Shown: positions 8,077 through 16,149 of the stretch, in pieces
How positions within the stretch are numbered: the first letter of the stretch is position 1
Layout: each line of letters begins with the position of its first letter
DNA from: Bacteroidales bacterium
GTDB lineage: Bacteria; Bacteroidota; Bacteroidia; Bacteroidales; P3
Direction: 5' to 3'
Length of the DNA stretch: 32,326 bases
NCBI GenBank assembly: GCA_017428115.1
Contig: JAFRRK010000098.1
Span: forward strand, 1-32,326
The notes under the pieces: model-generated
Database searches by the model: none
Told to the model about the DNA's origin: nothing
What the model saw: only the letters and a program-made list of their open reading frames with translations
Position numbers and translations under genes: made by a program

Positions 8077-8943
8077 CTATTTTTTCTTGAATTTGGTAAC
8101 CATCTCGATGTCGTTGGGTTCGGGGTCGTCGGAAATATAGGTTATCTTGAGGAAGGCGGTGTCTTTAAGAAAGTCGATGCTGCCCAATTGCACTTTGACA
8201 ATGTCGAGCCCCGTACGATTGCGAAGGTCGGCGAGGAGCTCGTCGTGGCGTTCGGGCTTGATGAGGTCTATCTTCTCGTAGGTGATTATCTTCTGAGCCT
8301 TACGATTGGACATACCCACGGCCTCAAGCACCCAGATGACAGCTATAAAGATGAGATTGACAGCAATGAACGAGGCATAGCTGGTGGCCATGCCGGCACC
8401 GTTGATGATGCTGATGGCGATGAGGACGAAAAGATAAGTCATTTCGCGAATGGGGAGCTGTTCGGTGCGATAGCGTATCATGCTGAAGATACCAAACAGG
8501 CCAAGGGCTATGCCGACCTCGACTTTCATGTTTTGGAGATTGTAGAGAATAAGGAAGATGGCGGTGGAGAAAAGCATATAGGTAAAGTAGTAGTCGCGAC
8601 GATGGCTCTTGCGGTAATAGAAGAAATGAGTGATAATCCAACAAACGAGGAGGTTGATGCCAAATAGAATGAGCAGCTTGAGGAGGCTGGCAGAATCGTA
8701 GAATGGCAGGCCAAGAAAGTCTATTGTCTGCTCCTCGGCATTGCCAAAGCGGGCAGCAATGTCTTCATTCTGTTCAGTCCCATCGGGGGCCGCAGGCAGA
8801 GACTCGGGGGTTGCCAGCACATCACTCTCATCGGTGGCCATAACTGCTTGTGGCATGAAGTTATCATCAAGGTCTTGTGCCATGACATGAGTGGAGGCGA
8901 CAAGAGCCAGAGAAAGAAAGAGAAATAAACGAATTGATTTCAT
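8077..8943 (-). CDS. DUF4956 multi-pass membrane protein
   Basis: A 288-residue protein. Residues 1-22 look like a cleavable signal peptide (ending VMAQ), followed by an acidic, Pro/Ala-rich segment (about 23-85) and then hydrophobic segments near 88-108, 119-136, 140-157, 168-183 and 187-206. The stretch GIFSMIRYRTEQLPIREMTYLFV is the DUF4956 signature between two helices. Residues 215-288 form a soluble tail (ITYEKIDLIKPERHDELLADLRNRT) with a predicted alpha/beta pattern. DUF4956 genes are frequent neighbours of VTC-domain polyphosphate polymerases; the function is unknown. Its ATG overlaps the stop of the VTC gene in the ATGA arrangement, which indicates coupled translation and perhaps a complex. 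I infer, without proof, that it is the membrane or channel partner of the polymerase, as Vtc1 and the membrane parts of Vtc4 are in yeast. Confidence 0.88.
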   Translation of the reverse strand: MKSIRLFLFLSLALVASTHVMAQDLDDNFMPQAVMATDESDVLATPESLPAAPDGTEQNEDIAARFGNAEEQTIDFLGLPFYDSASLLKLLILFGINLLVCWIITHFFYYRKSHRRDYYFTYMLFSTAIFLILYNLQNMKVEVGIALGLFGIFSMIRYRTEQLPIREMTYLFVLIAISIINGAGMATSYASFIAVNLIFIAVIWVLEAVGMSNRKAQKIITYEKIDLIKPERHDELLADLRNRTGLDIVKVQLGSIDFLKDTAFLKITYISDDPEPNDIEMVTKFKKK

Positions 8944-9725
8944 TTTAAAATTGGGTTTGAAGGGTTTAGGTTTGAAAGCATAATTTTATCAATAAAAAGG
9001 AGTTTGGGTTTGAAGCGATTGCGCTTGGCCGAGGGGTCTGTTAGAGCGGTGCCGATGCAGTATTTGCTCATACGGCGTGGCAGGACGTGGAGCTGGTGTA
9101 GGGCACGTTCGATGTCGCTCATGGGTGCACCCACTTCGTGTTTCACCTCGATGACGAGCAACTTGCTGATGTCGCTGGAGATGCCAGTAGCGCGATTATG
9201 GAAGCATATTTTGCGGTCGATGGTGACGCGTTCGCTCATACCCTTGTCGACAAGGGTGATGCGTTCGAAGCTGTTCTCCAGACAGGCGTGTAGCACGGCG
9301 ACAGGATAAGGGGTGTTTTCGTTGACAAAGGCTGCCACCTCGGGTACGTCGAGACACTTGTCGAACTGATGGACACTGATGGGGATACGCACCTTGCGGG
9401 TCTTTTTCTTATTGTCTTTATTTTTGATTTCGAAGAAGGTGGTATCGGTGGAGCGGTAGGTGCGTACGCGTAGTTTCTGACGATTGAGTTTCTTGTTGTG
9501 GTGCATGGTGTACATGCTAAGGTTGTCAGTATCGAAATACAGGGTACGGTAGGGTGCCAGTGGATTACCCTCGATGTGCTGCACATAATAGTTGGCTGCA
9601 ACGCGCGAGAGGAGTTCTTCGAGTTGGTCGGCCGAGGCCATGTACTTTTGATCCACGCGGTTCATCAGGCGCACGGCCTTCATATTGTCAAGCCCGATAG
9701 GCTGCATTTGGCTTAGAATGTCCAT
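8940..9725 (-). CDS. VTC-domain polyphosphate polymerase-like protein
   Basis: A 261-residue soluble protein that is almost entirely a VTC domain, a triphosphate-tunnel fold. In yeast Vtc4 this domain makes polyphosphate from ATP with metal ions. The expected tunnel residues are present: R23 and K27 in NRVDQKY, the basic strand LNRQKLRVRTYR (R82, K84, R86, R88, R91), E99 and K101 in FFEIKNK, the run KKKTRKVRI, R171 in VTIDRKI, the acidic metal-ligand candidate E193 in LLVIEVKHE, and K221 in MSKYCIG near the end. So an active enzyme is likely, although another nucleotide-polymer or triphosphatase activity cannot be excluded. No membrane helix or SPX domain is present, so any membrane coupling must come from a partner; the DUF4956 gene overlaps its stop by 4 bp. 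It is the fourth gene of a five-gene operon. Confidence 0.9.
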   Translation of the reverse strand: MDILSQMQPIGLDNMKAVRLMNRVDQKYMASADQLEELLSRVAANYYVQHIEGNPLAPYRTLYFDTDNLSMYTMHHNKKLNRQKLRVRTYRSTDTTFFEIKNKDNKKKTRKVRIPISVHQFDKCLDVPEVAAFVNENTPYPVAVLHACLENSFERITLVDKGMSERVTIDRKICFHNRATGISSDISKLLVIEVKHEVGAPMSDIERALHQLHVLPRRMSKYCIGTALTDPSAKRNRFKPKLLFIDKIMLSNLNPSNPILK

Positions 9726-9746
9726 AGATGATTGTATAATGGTTCA

Positions 9747-10160
9747 TCATTTGTAAGAATACTCGAAGGTCTTGGTGCTTTCCAGCTTGCCGCTGGGCTT
9801 GTAGTTGTACTGTTTTTTCTTGGTGCCGTCGGGGTTGTATTCAAACTGTTTGATGCGGACGGGCTTGTTCTTGTCGTCGTATTCCACCTGTTCTTTGCAC
9901 TTGGTGCTGGTGCCCTCGTAGCTGTAGGTGACGCGCTTCTTTTGGCCGTAGGAAGCATATTCAATCTCTTCGATCTTACGTCCCAGATGGTCGTAGGTGA
10001 CCTGATTGTCGAGATAGGGGGTGGTTGAGCCAGCACGGGTGTTCCACTCTTTGACCACAAGGTTTTTCTTGCGCTCGCGCTTAGAGGTGTTGTTGTCTTG
10101 AGCAGAAAGAGTGCCTACGCAGAGGCCCAGAAGCAATAGGATAATAAAATGTTTCTTCAT
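9747..10160 (-). CDS. Small secreted protein with YD-like repeats
   Basis: A 137-residue protein with a clear signal peptide (MKKHFIILLLLGLCVGTLSAQ), so probably periplasmic or surface-exposed. The mature part is short beta-rich repeats with the rhythm Y-D-x-x-G/N-K: VTYDHLGRKIEEIEY, VEYDDKNKPVRIKQFEY, YNPDGTKKKQYNY, YKPSGKLESTKTFEYSY. These resemble single RHS/YD-type or MORN-like beta-hairpins and are strongly basic (many Lys). No enzyme motif is visible. It is third in the operon, 21 bp before the VTC gene and 29 bp after the DUF2490 gene. A lysine-rich exported protein next to a presumed polyanion polymerase could bind the polymer, but that is only inference. I do not recognise a specific family. 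Confidence 0.75.
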   Translation of the reverse strand: MKKHFIILLLLGLCVGTLSAQDNNTSKRERKKNLVVKEWNTRAGSTTPYLDNQVTYDHLGRKIEEIEYASYGQKKRVTYSYEGTSTKCKEQVEYDDKNKPVRIKQFEYNPDGTKKKQYNYKPSGKLESTKTFEYSYK

Positions 10161-10189
10161 GACTGTAGTGGACTAATCGTTATAACTTG

Positions 10190-11038
10190 TTATTTTATAG
10201 AGTAGGTGTAGCCTACCGTTATCCAACCTTTGAAACCTTTTTCGTAAGTGTATGACTTTAGTTTTGTTCCATCCGAATTAGCATCGAGCACTTTATCCGT
10301 CACGCGGTCTAGTAGTATGGCCACATCAAGGCTACTGGCACGTGAGAGGCGGTAGTCGAAACCTAGTGAGCCACGGATGCGGTTGAGGTATGCACCCGAC
10401 CATCCGTCGATAAACCAGCCTGCATCACCTTTGATGTAGAAGATACCATCGTCGTAATAGCCCCATGTGTCGGTAGCGGTATTGTAGACGGCTCTGATGA
10501 CAGGAGCGTTAAGGGTGTTGCGTAGCTCGAGGTATGCATATGGCTCAATGCGACGGAAACCCTTGTAGGATAGTTTTAAGCGAGATTTCAAGGTAAGGGC
10601 TGTGCGAGGGTTTTGATATTCGTTCATGTCGCCAGAACGGTAGGTGGCCTGGAAACGTTCCTTGAGAGAGAGACGCCAATCGCCGAAGCGAACCATTCCA
10701 GTTGCATCAAACATCAAACGGTGGCGGGAGGATTTGAAAGTACTATTGTCACTGTCGTAGGGGTTAATCATGGCATAACCTAGCCCCAGCTTAAGGTAAT
10801 CGTTCAATTTGTAGGTGACACCCAATGAGGTGTGAAAGCGTCCAAAAGAGGAGAAGTTGTCGACCATACGTATTTCCTCCTCCAGTTCAAGATGCAGCCT
10901 ACGCACCAGTTTCTTGTCGAGTGTGAATGATAAGCGTCCGCCTAGTTCTGGGTCAAGGCCTACCTCGGTTTGTGCATACACGGGAGACCCCATCAGCCAC
11001 ATTAAGCATAAAAGACTTATTAAAACATATTTCTTCAT
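10190..11038 (-). CDS. DUF2490 outer-membrane beta-barrel protein
   Basis: A 282-residue protein with a signal peptide (ending SPVYAQ) and a mature part made of alternating-hydrophobicity strands, ending in aromatic GWITVGYTYSIK as outer-membrane barrels do. Family features of DUF2490 visible here are the start (E-x-x-LxFTLDKKLVRRLHLELEEEIR), then SSFGRFHTSLGVTYKLNDYLKLGLGY, and the arginine-containing segments SSRHRLMFDATG and RLSLKERFQATYR. DUF2490 proteins are predicted barrels with about ten or more strands and no known substrate. It lies between the lipoprotein gene (30 bp upstream) and the small secreted protein gene (29 bp downstream), so it is almost surely cotranscribed. In this operon it could be the outer-membrane exit or an anchoring partner; that is inference. 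Confidence 0.85.
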   Translation of the reverse strand: MKKYVLISLLCLMWLMGSPVYAQTEVGLDPELGGRLSFTLDKKLVRRLHLELEEEIRMVDNFSSFGRFHTSLGVTYKLNDYLKLGLGYAMINPYDSDNSTFKSSRHRLMFDATGMVRFGDWRLSLKERFQATYRSGDMNEYQNPRTALTLKSRLKLSYKGFRRIEPYAYLELRNTLNAPVIRAVYNTATDTWGYYDDGIFYIKGDAGWFIDGWSGAYLNRIRGSLGFDYRLSRASSLDVAILLDRVTDKVLDANSDGTKLKSYTYEKGFKGWITVGYTYSIK

Positions 11039-11068
11039 ATCATCATTGTGTTTTAAACAGAATATTAT

Positions 11069-12598
11069 TTAGTGTCTTCCTGGGCCTCCACCACTATTGC
11101 CGCCACTGTAGGTAGAGAGGGTAACCTCACTGCCGCCACTACAAGAGGTATATCCGTAGCCATTCCAAAAACTGGTGCCGCTGCCAGTGACACCCGACTT
11201 GAGGGAGGGGCTATCGGTGGTGTAGACCACCATTGGAGCTCCCATGTTGCTGTTGGACGGGACTTTGAAAGCAAAAGCTACAGTGGTGCCGTTGTAAAGG
11301 GCGTACCAAGTGCCTTTGCTGTAGGATGAAGCCTGTTTTGCAGTTCCACCTGATACGCTGGCACCCTGCTCTAAGCCGCCAATAGCAACAATATTACCTC
11401 CGGTGATATAGAGTTGTTTGTTATCTTCAGTGTTGGCATCGAGGGCTACTTCTGCACCACTAGTCGAGATGGCAAGGAGATTACCGCCTTTAATATACAA
11501 GTTGCCATTAGCATCGATACCGTCGTTGCCTGTAGAGTAAGCCATGACATGGCCACCACTGATGGTAAGGTCGGAAGAGGAATTGATTGCATCGTCTGAG
11601 GAGGTTGCAAACACATAGCCTCCACTGATGGTGAGCTCTGACTTGGTTTCAATAGCCTCATGGCTGCTAGCACTGACATTGAGTGTTCCACCCGTGATAT
11701 TGATATTGCCATCGAATTTGATGCCTTTTGCGGCTACACTGTTATCGTTAGAGCTTTGCCCACCGCCACCAGGTCCACCGCCAAAACCGCCACTACTGGA
11801 GCCGAAATTGGAACCCGTGACAGTGATGTCGACAGTGCCTCCGGCGAAGGTGGCTGAGCCATCGCCACATATGCCCTTTGCCCCAGTTCCTGAACTGGTG
11901 ACAGTAAGTGTGCCGTCGATGATACGGAAGGCATCCTTTCCTTTCATTCCAGCCACTTTGGTAGTGTCGCCATTACTGACAAAAGTGCTAGCAGTGCAAT
12001 TGATGGTAATGGTGCCGGACGAAATGGTCAGGTTGTCGTCAGTCACTATACCACTCTTACCTTTGGCAAGAACAGTAAGGCTGCCGCTACCACTGAACAA
12101 TAAGGAACCTTCGGCAAAGAGAGTACCTTTTTCGTCCTCATCACTAGGAGTGCTACTATACTTAGAGCCATCGGAGAGTGTACTGCTTCCGTTGAGAACG
12201 ATATAAGAAGGCTCATTGCTCTGGATATTCAAGGCCGCACCGCTGGTGTTGGTGATGCTGGCACTGCTGAGGACAATAGCCTGCTTGGTATCACTATATA
12301 TCTTCAAGAATCCATTAGAAGTGGAACCGCTGACATTATATTGCACCTTCTCAGAACCAGTGTTGGTGATAGTTGCACCAGCAGAGCTGATGTTTAGCTC
12401 TTGGGAATCGCCTTCTCCAGACACAGAGACACCATCCGAAGAGTAGACAATAGTGATAGTGCGGTCGAATTCGGTGTCAGAATAGCTGCCGTCGTCGCTA
12501 CTGCCAGAGTCAGCATCATTGGTAGTTGTAATGTTGTCCTTCTGACAACCTGCCATGAGAATCAGGCCCATAATCAATAACAAATGTAATTGTTTCAT
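11069..12598 (-). CDS. Cthe_2159-like carbohydrate-binding lipoprotein
   Basis: A 509-residue lipoprotein. I start it at ATG 12598 because the next residues form a lipoprotein signal (MKQLHLLLIMGLILMAGC, lipidated C18); a longer start eight codons upstream would spoil it. After a Ser/Asp-rich linker come repeated beta-helix-like rungs: ATITNTGSEKVQY, SGSGSLTVLAKGKSGI, ISGGYVFATSSDDAINS, ISGGHVMAYSTGNDGID, IKGGNLLAIS, ITGGNIVAIGG. This is the pattern of Cthe_2159-type 'carbohydrate-binding domain-containing' proteins, whose Clostridium thermocellum founder binds acidic polysaccharide or cellulose and adopts a calcium-binding beta-helix. An insert GGFGGGPGGGG sits at mid-protein. It is the first gene of the operon and is divergent from the AraC regulator. 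Its surface localisation fits a polymer-binding or scaffold role. Confidence 0.85.
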   Translation of the reverse strand: MKQLHLLLIMGLILMAGCQKDNITTTNDADSGSSDDGSYSDTEFDRTITIVYSSDGVSVSGEGDSQELNISSAGATITNTGSEKVQYNVSGSTSNGFLKIYSDTKQAIVLSSASITNTSGAALNIQSNEPSYIVLNGSSTLSDGSKYSSTPSDEDEKGTLFAEGSLLFSGSGSLTVLAKGKSGIVTDDNLTISSGTITINCTASTFVSNGDTTKVAGMKGKDAFRIIDGTLTVTSSGTGAKGICGDGSATFAGGTVDITVTGSNFGSSSGGFGGGPGGGGQSSNDNSVAAKGIKFDGNINITGGTLNVSASSHEAIETKSELTISGGYVFATSSDDAINSSSDLTISGGHVMAYSTGNDGIDANGNLYIKGGNLLAISTSGAEVALDANTEDNKQLYITGGNIVAIGGLEQGASVSGGTAKQASSYSKGTWYALYNGTTVAFAFKVPSNSNMGAPMVVYTTDSPSLKSGVTGSGTSFWNGYGYTSCSGGSEVTLSTYSGGNSGGGPGRH

Positions 12599-12782
12599 AG
12601 TTCTATTTTCTATTATTACCATAAATAGTGATTTTTCATGCTATCTTAAAATACTGATGTTTTTATATTGGTGGACTAGGATTTATCACTGGATTGCCAA
12701 GGTATGGGAGACACAACTAGTAGTCGTAAAATCAAGAATATAGAGCCACTTATTATAATAAAGTGAAGCCTAATTAATTTTG

Positions 12783-12790
12783 CAAAATTA
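12783..12790 (-). promoter_or_regulatory. -7 box (TAATTTTG) for the envelope operon
   Basis: On the minus strand the bases read TAATTTTG followed by C, an exact TAnnTTTG match. No TTG is found at the ideal -33 spacing. Transcription would start near 12776, leaving a leader of roughly 180 bases ahead of the lipoprotein gene, in the region shared with the divergent regulator. Confidence 0.45.
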
Positions 12791-12876
12791 CAAACATTTC
12801 TCTGTCTATCTTATATCAAAAGAGAGGTATGTGATGGCAAAAAAACCGATTTCTACGGAAACAAAAGAAAAAAACG

Positions 12877-12884
12877 TATTTTTG
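12877..12884 (+). promoter_or_regulatory. -7 box (TATTTTTG) next to the AraC regulator start
   Basis: TATTTTTG is an exact match. It ends only four bases before ATG 12889, so the mRNA would begin at or near the start codon. Either translation is leaderless or the true start is the in-frame ATG at 12919, giving a leader of about 30 bases. Confidence 0.55.
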
Positions 12885-12888
12885 CAAT

Positions 12889-13746
12889 ATGAAAACTAAG
12901 ATACAGAAACAGCACCCAATGCTCCTTAATTTACATAAAATCAAGGAAAACGGCATTGTAATACTAGATGATGTCCGGGGGCTTCCATCGGGTGACGAGT
13001 CATACACGTCGCCAGAATATGTCATTTGTATTGGACATCAGGGCAATATGCAACTGTGCTATGACGACTATCCCGACCATTCTGAGGCTAGAACTGTGGC
13101 CGTCGTATTCCCAAATCACACTCTGAGAAAGGTGAGCCTGAGTGACAATTACCTGGCCACATTAATTGTTGTCGACTCCACGATGTTAAACGACCCATTG
13201 CTAAATATTATCAATCAGATGCGCTACCGATACGAACCACACCCGTGGGTTAAATTAGACCGACACCAATACGGTATAATCATGAAACTAGTTGGTGTAA
13301 TGCGCGAAACATCCACCATCAATATTGACGACTGTCGGCTACTACTGACTCGACAACTAGAATACCTTATGCGTCTGCTGGGATACTATCGGGATATTAA
13401 CCTACAGGAACCGCATTCTTGCCATCGAGTCAGTACCAAGTTCCTCAACGACCTCGCCAATCATTTCCGCAAGCATCGCGACGTGGCATTCTATGCCGAA
13501 AAGGCCTGTTTGTCGACCAAACATTTCAGCACCGTCATCAAACAGGAAACGGGACATACAGCAGCATGGTGGATCCATACACAAGTAGTTAACGAAGCAA
13601 AAATGCTTCTTCACATGCGAAACGACCTTAATATCCAGGCCATTGCCGACTTGTTGGGATTCAATGACCAATCTACCTTCAGCCGCTACTTTCAACGCGA
13701 AATAGGACTTTACCCCACAGAATATCGCAAGCAGTTAAAAGGATAG
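12889..13746 (+). CDS. AraC/XylS-family transcriptional regulator
   Basis: A 285-residue regulator. Residues 1-165 form an N-terminal sensor part with a beta-rich cupin-like segment (PEYVICIGHQGNMQLCYDDY, AVVFPNHTLRKVSLSDNYLATLIVVD). The last 100 residues are the two helix-turn-helix units of AraC proteins: FLNDLANHFRKHRDVAFYAE with CLSTKHFSTVIKQETG as the first, and LNIQAIADLLGFNDQSTFSRYFQREIGLYPTEYR as the second, ending in the usual G-x-x-P-x-x-Y-R. No membrane segment, so it is cytosolic. It is transcribed away from the five-gene envelope operon with 290 bp between, making that operon its most natural target. The ligand is unknown. The start is uncertain between ATG 12889 and ATG 12919 because the -7 box nearly touches the first. 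Confidence 0.92.
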   Translation: MKTKIQKQHPMLLNLHKIKENGIVILDDVRGLPSGDESYTSPEYVICIGHQGNMQLCYDDYPDHSEARTVAVVFPNHTLRKVSLSDNYLATLIVVDSTMLNDPLLNIINQMRYRYEPHPWVKLDRHQYGIIMKLVGVMRETSTINIDDCRLLLTRQLEYLMRLLGYYRDINLQEPHSCHRVSTKFLNDLANHFRKHRDVAFYAEKACLSTKHFSTVIKQETGHTAAWWIHTQVVNEAKMLLHMRNDLNIQAIADLLGFNDQSTFSRYFQREIGLYPTEYRKQLKG

Positions 13747-13783
13747 GAATCATGAAGTTTCTGGGTGAGAAATGCAATATAAG

Positions 13784-13820
13784 AATGAGGCTTCTGATAA
13801 GAGTCAAAAGCCTCATTTAT
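13784..13820. terminator. Terminator hairpin between the AraC gene and hutU
   Basis: A perfect 10-bp stem, AATGAGGCTT (13784-13793) with AAGCCTCATT (13808-13817), loop of 14 bases, followed on the plus strand by TATT. It sits between converging genes and could stop both. Confidence 0.65.
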
Positions 13821-13858
13821 TGGAAGACAAAAATATAGATGCTACACCTTGCTATTTC

Positions 13859-15859
13859 TTAGAATAGGTTCTCGAGCAGATTGTCGTCGACGAGGTTGGG
13901 CATGGTGACTTTGAGTTGGGGGCAGGCGGCCATGGCGCGCTTGATGGCGAACATGGCGCCTTCGTTTCTAGCCCAGCTGCGACGGGAGATGCCATTGTTG
14001 ACATCCCAGTGGAGCATTAGGGTCAGACGACGGTCGCACTCGGGAGAGCCGTCGAGGACCATGCCAAAGCCACCGTTCATCACTTCGCCCCAGCCTACGC
14101 CGCCACCGTTGTGGATGCTGACCCAGGTGGCACCGCGGAAACTGTCGCCGATGACGTTCTGCACAGCCATGTCGGCAGTACGGTTGGAGCCGTCGTAGAT
14201 GTTGGAGGTTTCGCGGAAGGGGCTGTCGGTGCCGCTGACATCGTGGTGGTCGCGTCCTAGGACAATGGGGGCAGAGATTTCGCCGTTGCGGATGGCCTCG
14301 TTGAAGCGGGCGGCTATCTTGGTGCGGCCCTCACAGTCGGCATAGAGGATACGTGCCTGAGAGCCGACGACAAGGTGATTTTCCTTGGCGCCACGAATCC
14401 ACTGTATGTTGTCGTGCATCTGCTGCTGAATCTCGGCAGGGGCGGTGGCAGCTATCTCGGCGAGTACCTCCATGGCGATGTGGTCGCTCTTGTCGAGGTC
14501 CTCGGGTTTGCCGCTAGTGCATACCCAACGGAATGGGCCGAAGCCGTAGTCGAAGCACATGGGGCCCATGATGTCCTGCACGTAGGAGGGATAGCGGAAG
14601 TTGATACCATCGGGGGCCATGATATCGGCACCGGCACGGCTGCTCTCGAGGAGGAAGGCGTTGCCGTAGTCGAAGAAGTACATACCCTTGGCGGTAAGTT
14701 TATTGACGGCTGCCACATGGCGGCGGAGGCTCTCCTGCACCTTTTCTTTGAATAGCTCGGGTTGGTCGGCCATCATCACTTTGGCATCTTCGAAGGTGAC
14801 ACCCACGGGGTAATAGCCGCCAGCCCAGGGATTATGGAGGGAGGTCTGGTCGGAGCCGAGGTCGACGTGAATGTCCTTGTCGGCACAGTATTCCCAGAGG
14901 TCCACCACATTGCCCTGATAGGCAAAGGAGCGAGCCTGCTTGGCAGCGATGGCCTTGTTGACTTGGACGAAGAGCTCATCGAGGTCGGCATGCACCTCGT
15001 CGACCCAGCCTTGGTCGAAACGTTTCTGTGTGGCGGCAGGGTTGATTTCGGCGGTAATGGAGACCACGCCGGCAATGTCGCCCGCCTTGGGCTGTGCACC
15101 GCTCATGCCACCGAGTCCGGCGGTGATAAAGAGTTTGCCAGCAGTGCCGCCGCCAAGTTTACGGGCGGCATTGAGTACGGTGATGGTGGTGCCGTGGACG
15201 ATGCCCTGCGGACCGATGTACATATAGCTGCCGGCGGTCATCTGGCCATACTGTGTGACTCCGAGGGCATTGTAACGCTCCCAATCGTCGGGTTTGCTGT
15301 AGTTGGGTATCATCATACCGTTGGTGACCACCACACGAGGAGCCTCTTTGTGGCTGGGATATAGCCCCATGGGGTGGCCGCTATACATGACAAGGGTCTG
15401 CTCGTCAGTCATCTCGCTGAGGTATTTCATCACCAGACGATACTGAGCCCAATTCTGGAAGACGGCGCCATTGCCGCCGTAGGTAATCAGCTCGTGGGGG
15501 TGTTGAGCTACAGCGGGGTCGAGGTTGTTCTGAATCATGAGCATGATGGCAGCAGCCTGACGGCACTTGGCAGGATACTCGTCAATGGGACGTGCATACA
15601 TCTTGTAGGTAGGACGCAGACGATACATATAGATGCGCCCGTATTTTTTCAACTCCTCGGCAAACTCGGGGGCGAGCATGGCGTGGTCCTTGGGGTCGAA
15701 ATAGCGGAGTGCATTGCGGATAGCCAGTTTTTTCTCGGCCGGGGTGAGGATATCCTTGCGCTTAGGCGCATGGTTGACGGTGGTGTCATAGAGTTGTGGT
15801 GCGGGCAGGGGGTTAGGAATACCCTGGCGCAATTCGTTTTGGAATTCTTCGAGTTTCAT
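13859..15859 (-). CDS. hutU: Urocanate hydratase
   Basis: A 666-residue urocanase, the second enzyme of histidine degradation, turning urocanate into 4-imidazolone-5-propionate with tightly bound NAD+. Hallmarks are YGGNGAVFQNWAQY, MYSGHPMGLYPS, QGIVHGTTITVLNAARK, GLGGMSGAQPKA, DLGSDQTSLHNP, the active-site block GFGPFRWVCTSG (Cys447, equivalent to the conserved urocanase cysteine) and GRDHHDVSGTDSPFRETSNIYDGSN. At 666 residues it is the long form usual in Bacteroidota and resembling the animal enzyme, rather than the form of about 555 residues in pseudomonads. It is cytosolic. The other hut genes (hutH, hutI, ftcD or hutG) are not beside it: it is bounded by the AraC gene downstream and the zeta-kinase group upstream. 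No clear promoter was found in the 71 bp upstream. Confidence 0.97.
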   Translation of the reverse strand: MKLEEFQNELRQGIPNPLPAPQLYDTTVNHAPKRKDILTPAEKKLAIRNALRYFDPKDHAMLAPEFAEELKKYGRIYMYRLRPTYKMYARPIDEYPAKCRQAAAIMLMIQNNLDPAVAQHPHELITYGGNGAVFQNWAQYRLVMKYLSEMTDEQTLVMYSGHPMGLYPSHKEAPRVVVTNGMMIPNYSKPDDWERYNALGVTQYGQMTAGSYMYIGPQGIVHGTTITVLNAARKLGGGTAGKLFITAGLGGMSGAQPKAGDIAGVVSITAEINPAATQKRFDQGWVDEVHADLDELFVQVNKAIAAKQARSFAYQGNVVDLWEYCADKDIHVDLGSDQTSLHNPWAGGYYPVGVTFEDAKVMMADQPELFKEKVQESLRRHVAAVNKLTAKGMYFFDYGNAFLLESSRAGADIMAPDGINFRYPSYVQDIMGPMCFDYGFGPFRWVCTSGKPEDLDKSDHIAMEVLAEIAATAPAEIQQQMHDNIQWIRGAKENHLVVGSQARILYADCEGRTKIAARFNEAIRNGEISAPIVLGRDHHDVSGTDSPFRETSNIYDGSNRTADMAVQNVIGDSFRGATWVSIHNGGGVGWGEVMNGGFGMVLDGSPECDRRLTLMLHWDVNNGISRRSWARNEGAMFAIKRAMAACPQLKVTMPNLVDDNLLENLF

Positions 15860-15930
15860 ATTGTTACTATTTATTTTGTTTCAAGTTAATTGACTATCGC
15901 TGCTCGTTTCTGAGGGGAGACGATTTCGCG

Positions 15931-16086
15931 TTAAGTGACGTTGGTGTGCTCCGGCTTGTCGTAGATGGTTGCCAATATCACACGGCCTTCTCTGGTATAA
16001 ATGCCTAAACCCTTAAACATCGTGACCACGGTGTCGTAGTATGCAACAGGAACCTGGGCTGCAAGCTGTCTAGTATCCATAGTCAT
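15931..16086 (-). CDS. Small protein, 51 residues, third in the zeta-kinase operon
   Basis: ATG 16086 to TAA at 15931-15933 gives 51 residues: an N-terminal helix (TRQLAAQVPVAYYDTVVTMF) and then a short beta-like part (GIYTREGRVILATIYDKPEH). An alternative ATG two codons later is equally possible. It lies 63 bp after the 56-residue gene on the same strand. It has no signal peptide, no membrane segment and no family I recognise. Codon use is ordinary for the window. The conditional reading is that it belongs to the same unit as the kinase; it could also be the start of a degraded gene. Confidence 0.45.
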   Translation of the reverse strand: MTMDTRQLAAQVPVAYYDTVVTMFKGLGIYTREGRVILATIYDKPEHTNVT

Positions 16087-16149
16087 TCTTCCTTTTTCCT
16101 TAAAACGAGAAATGTGATAAAATATTGTATGCCTTCTGCCGGCAACACT

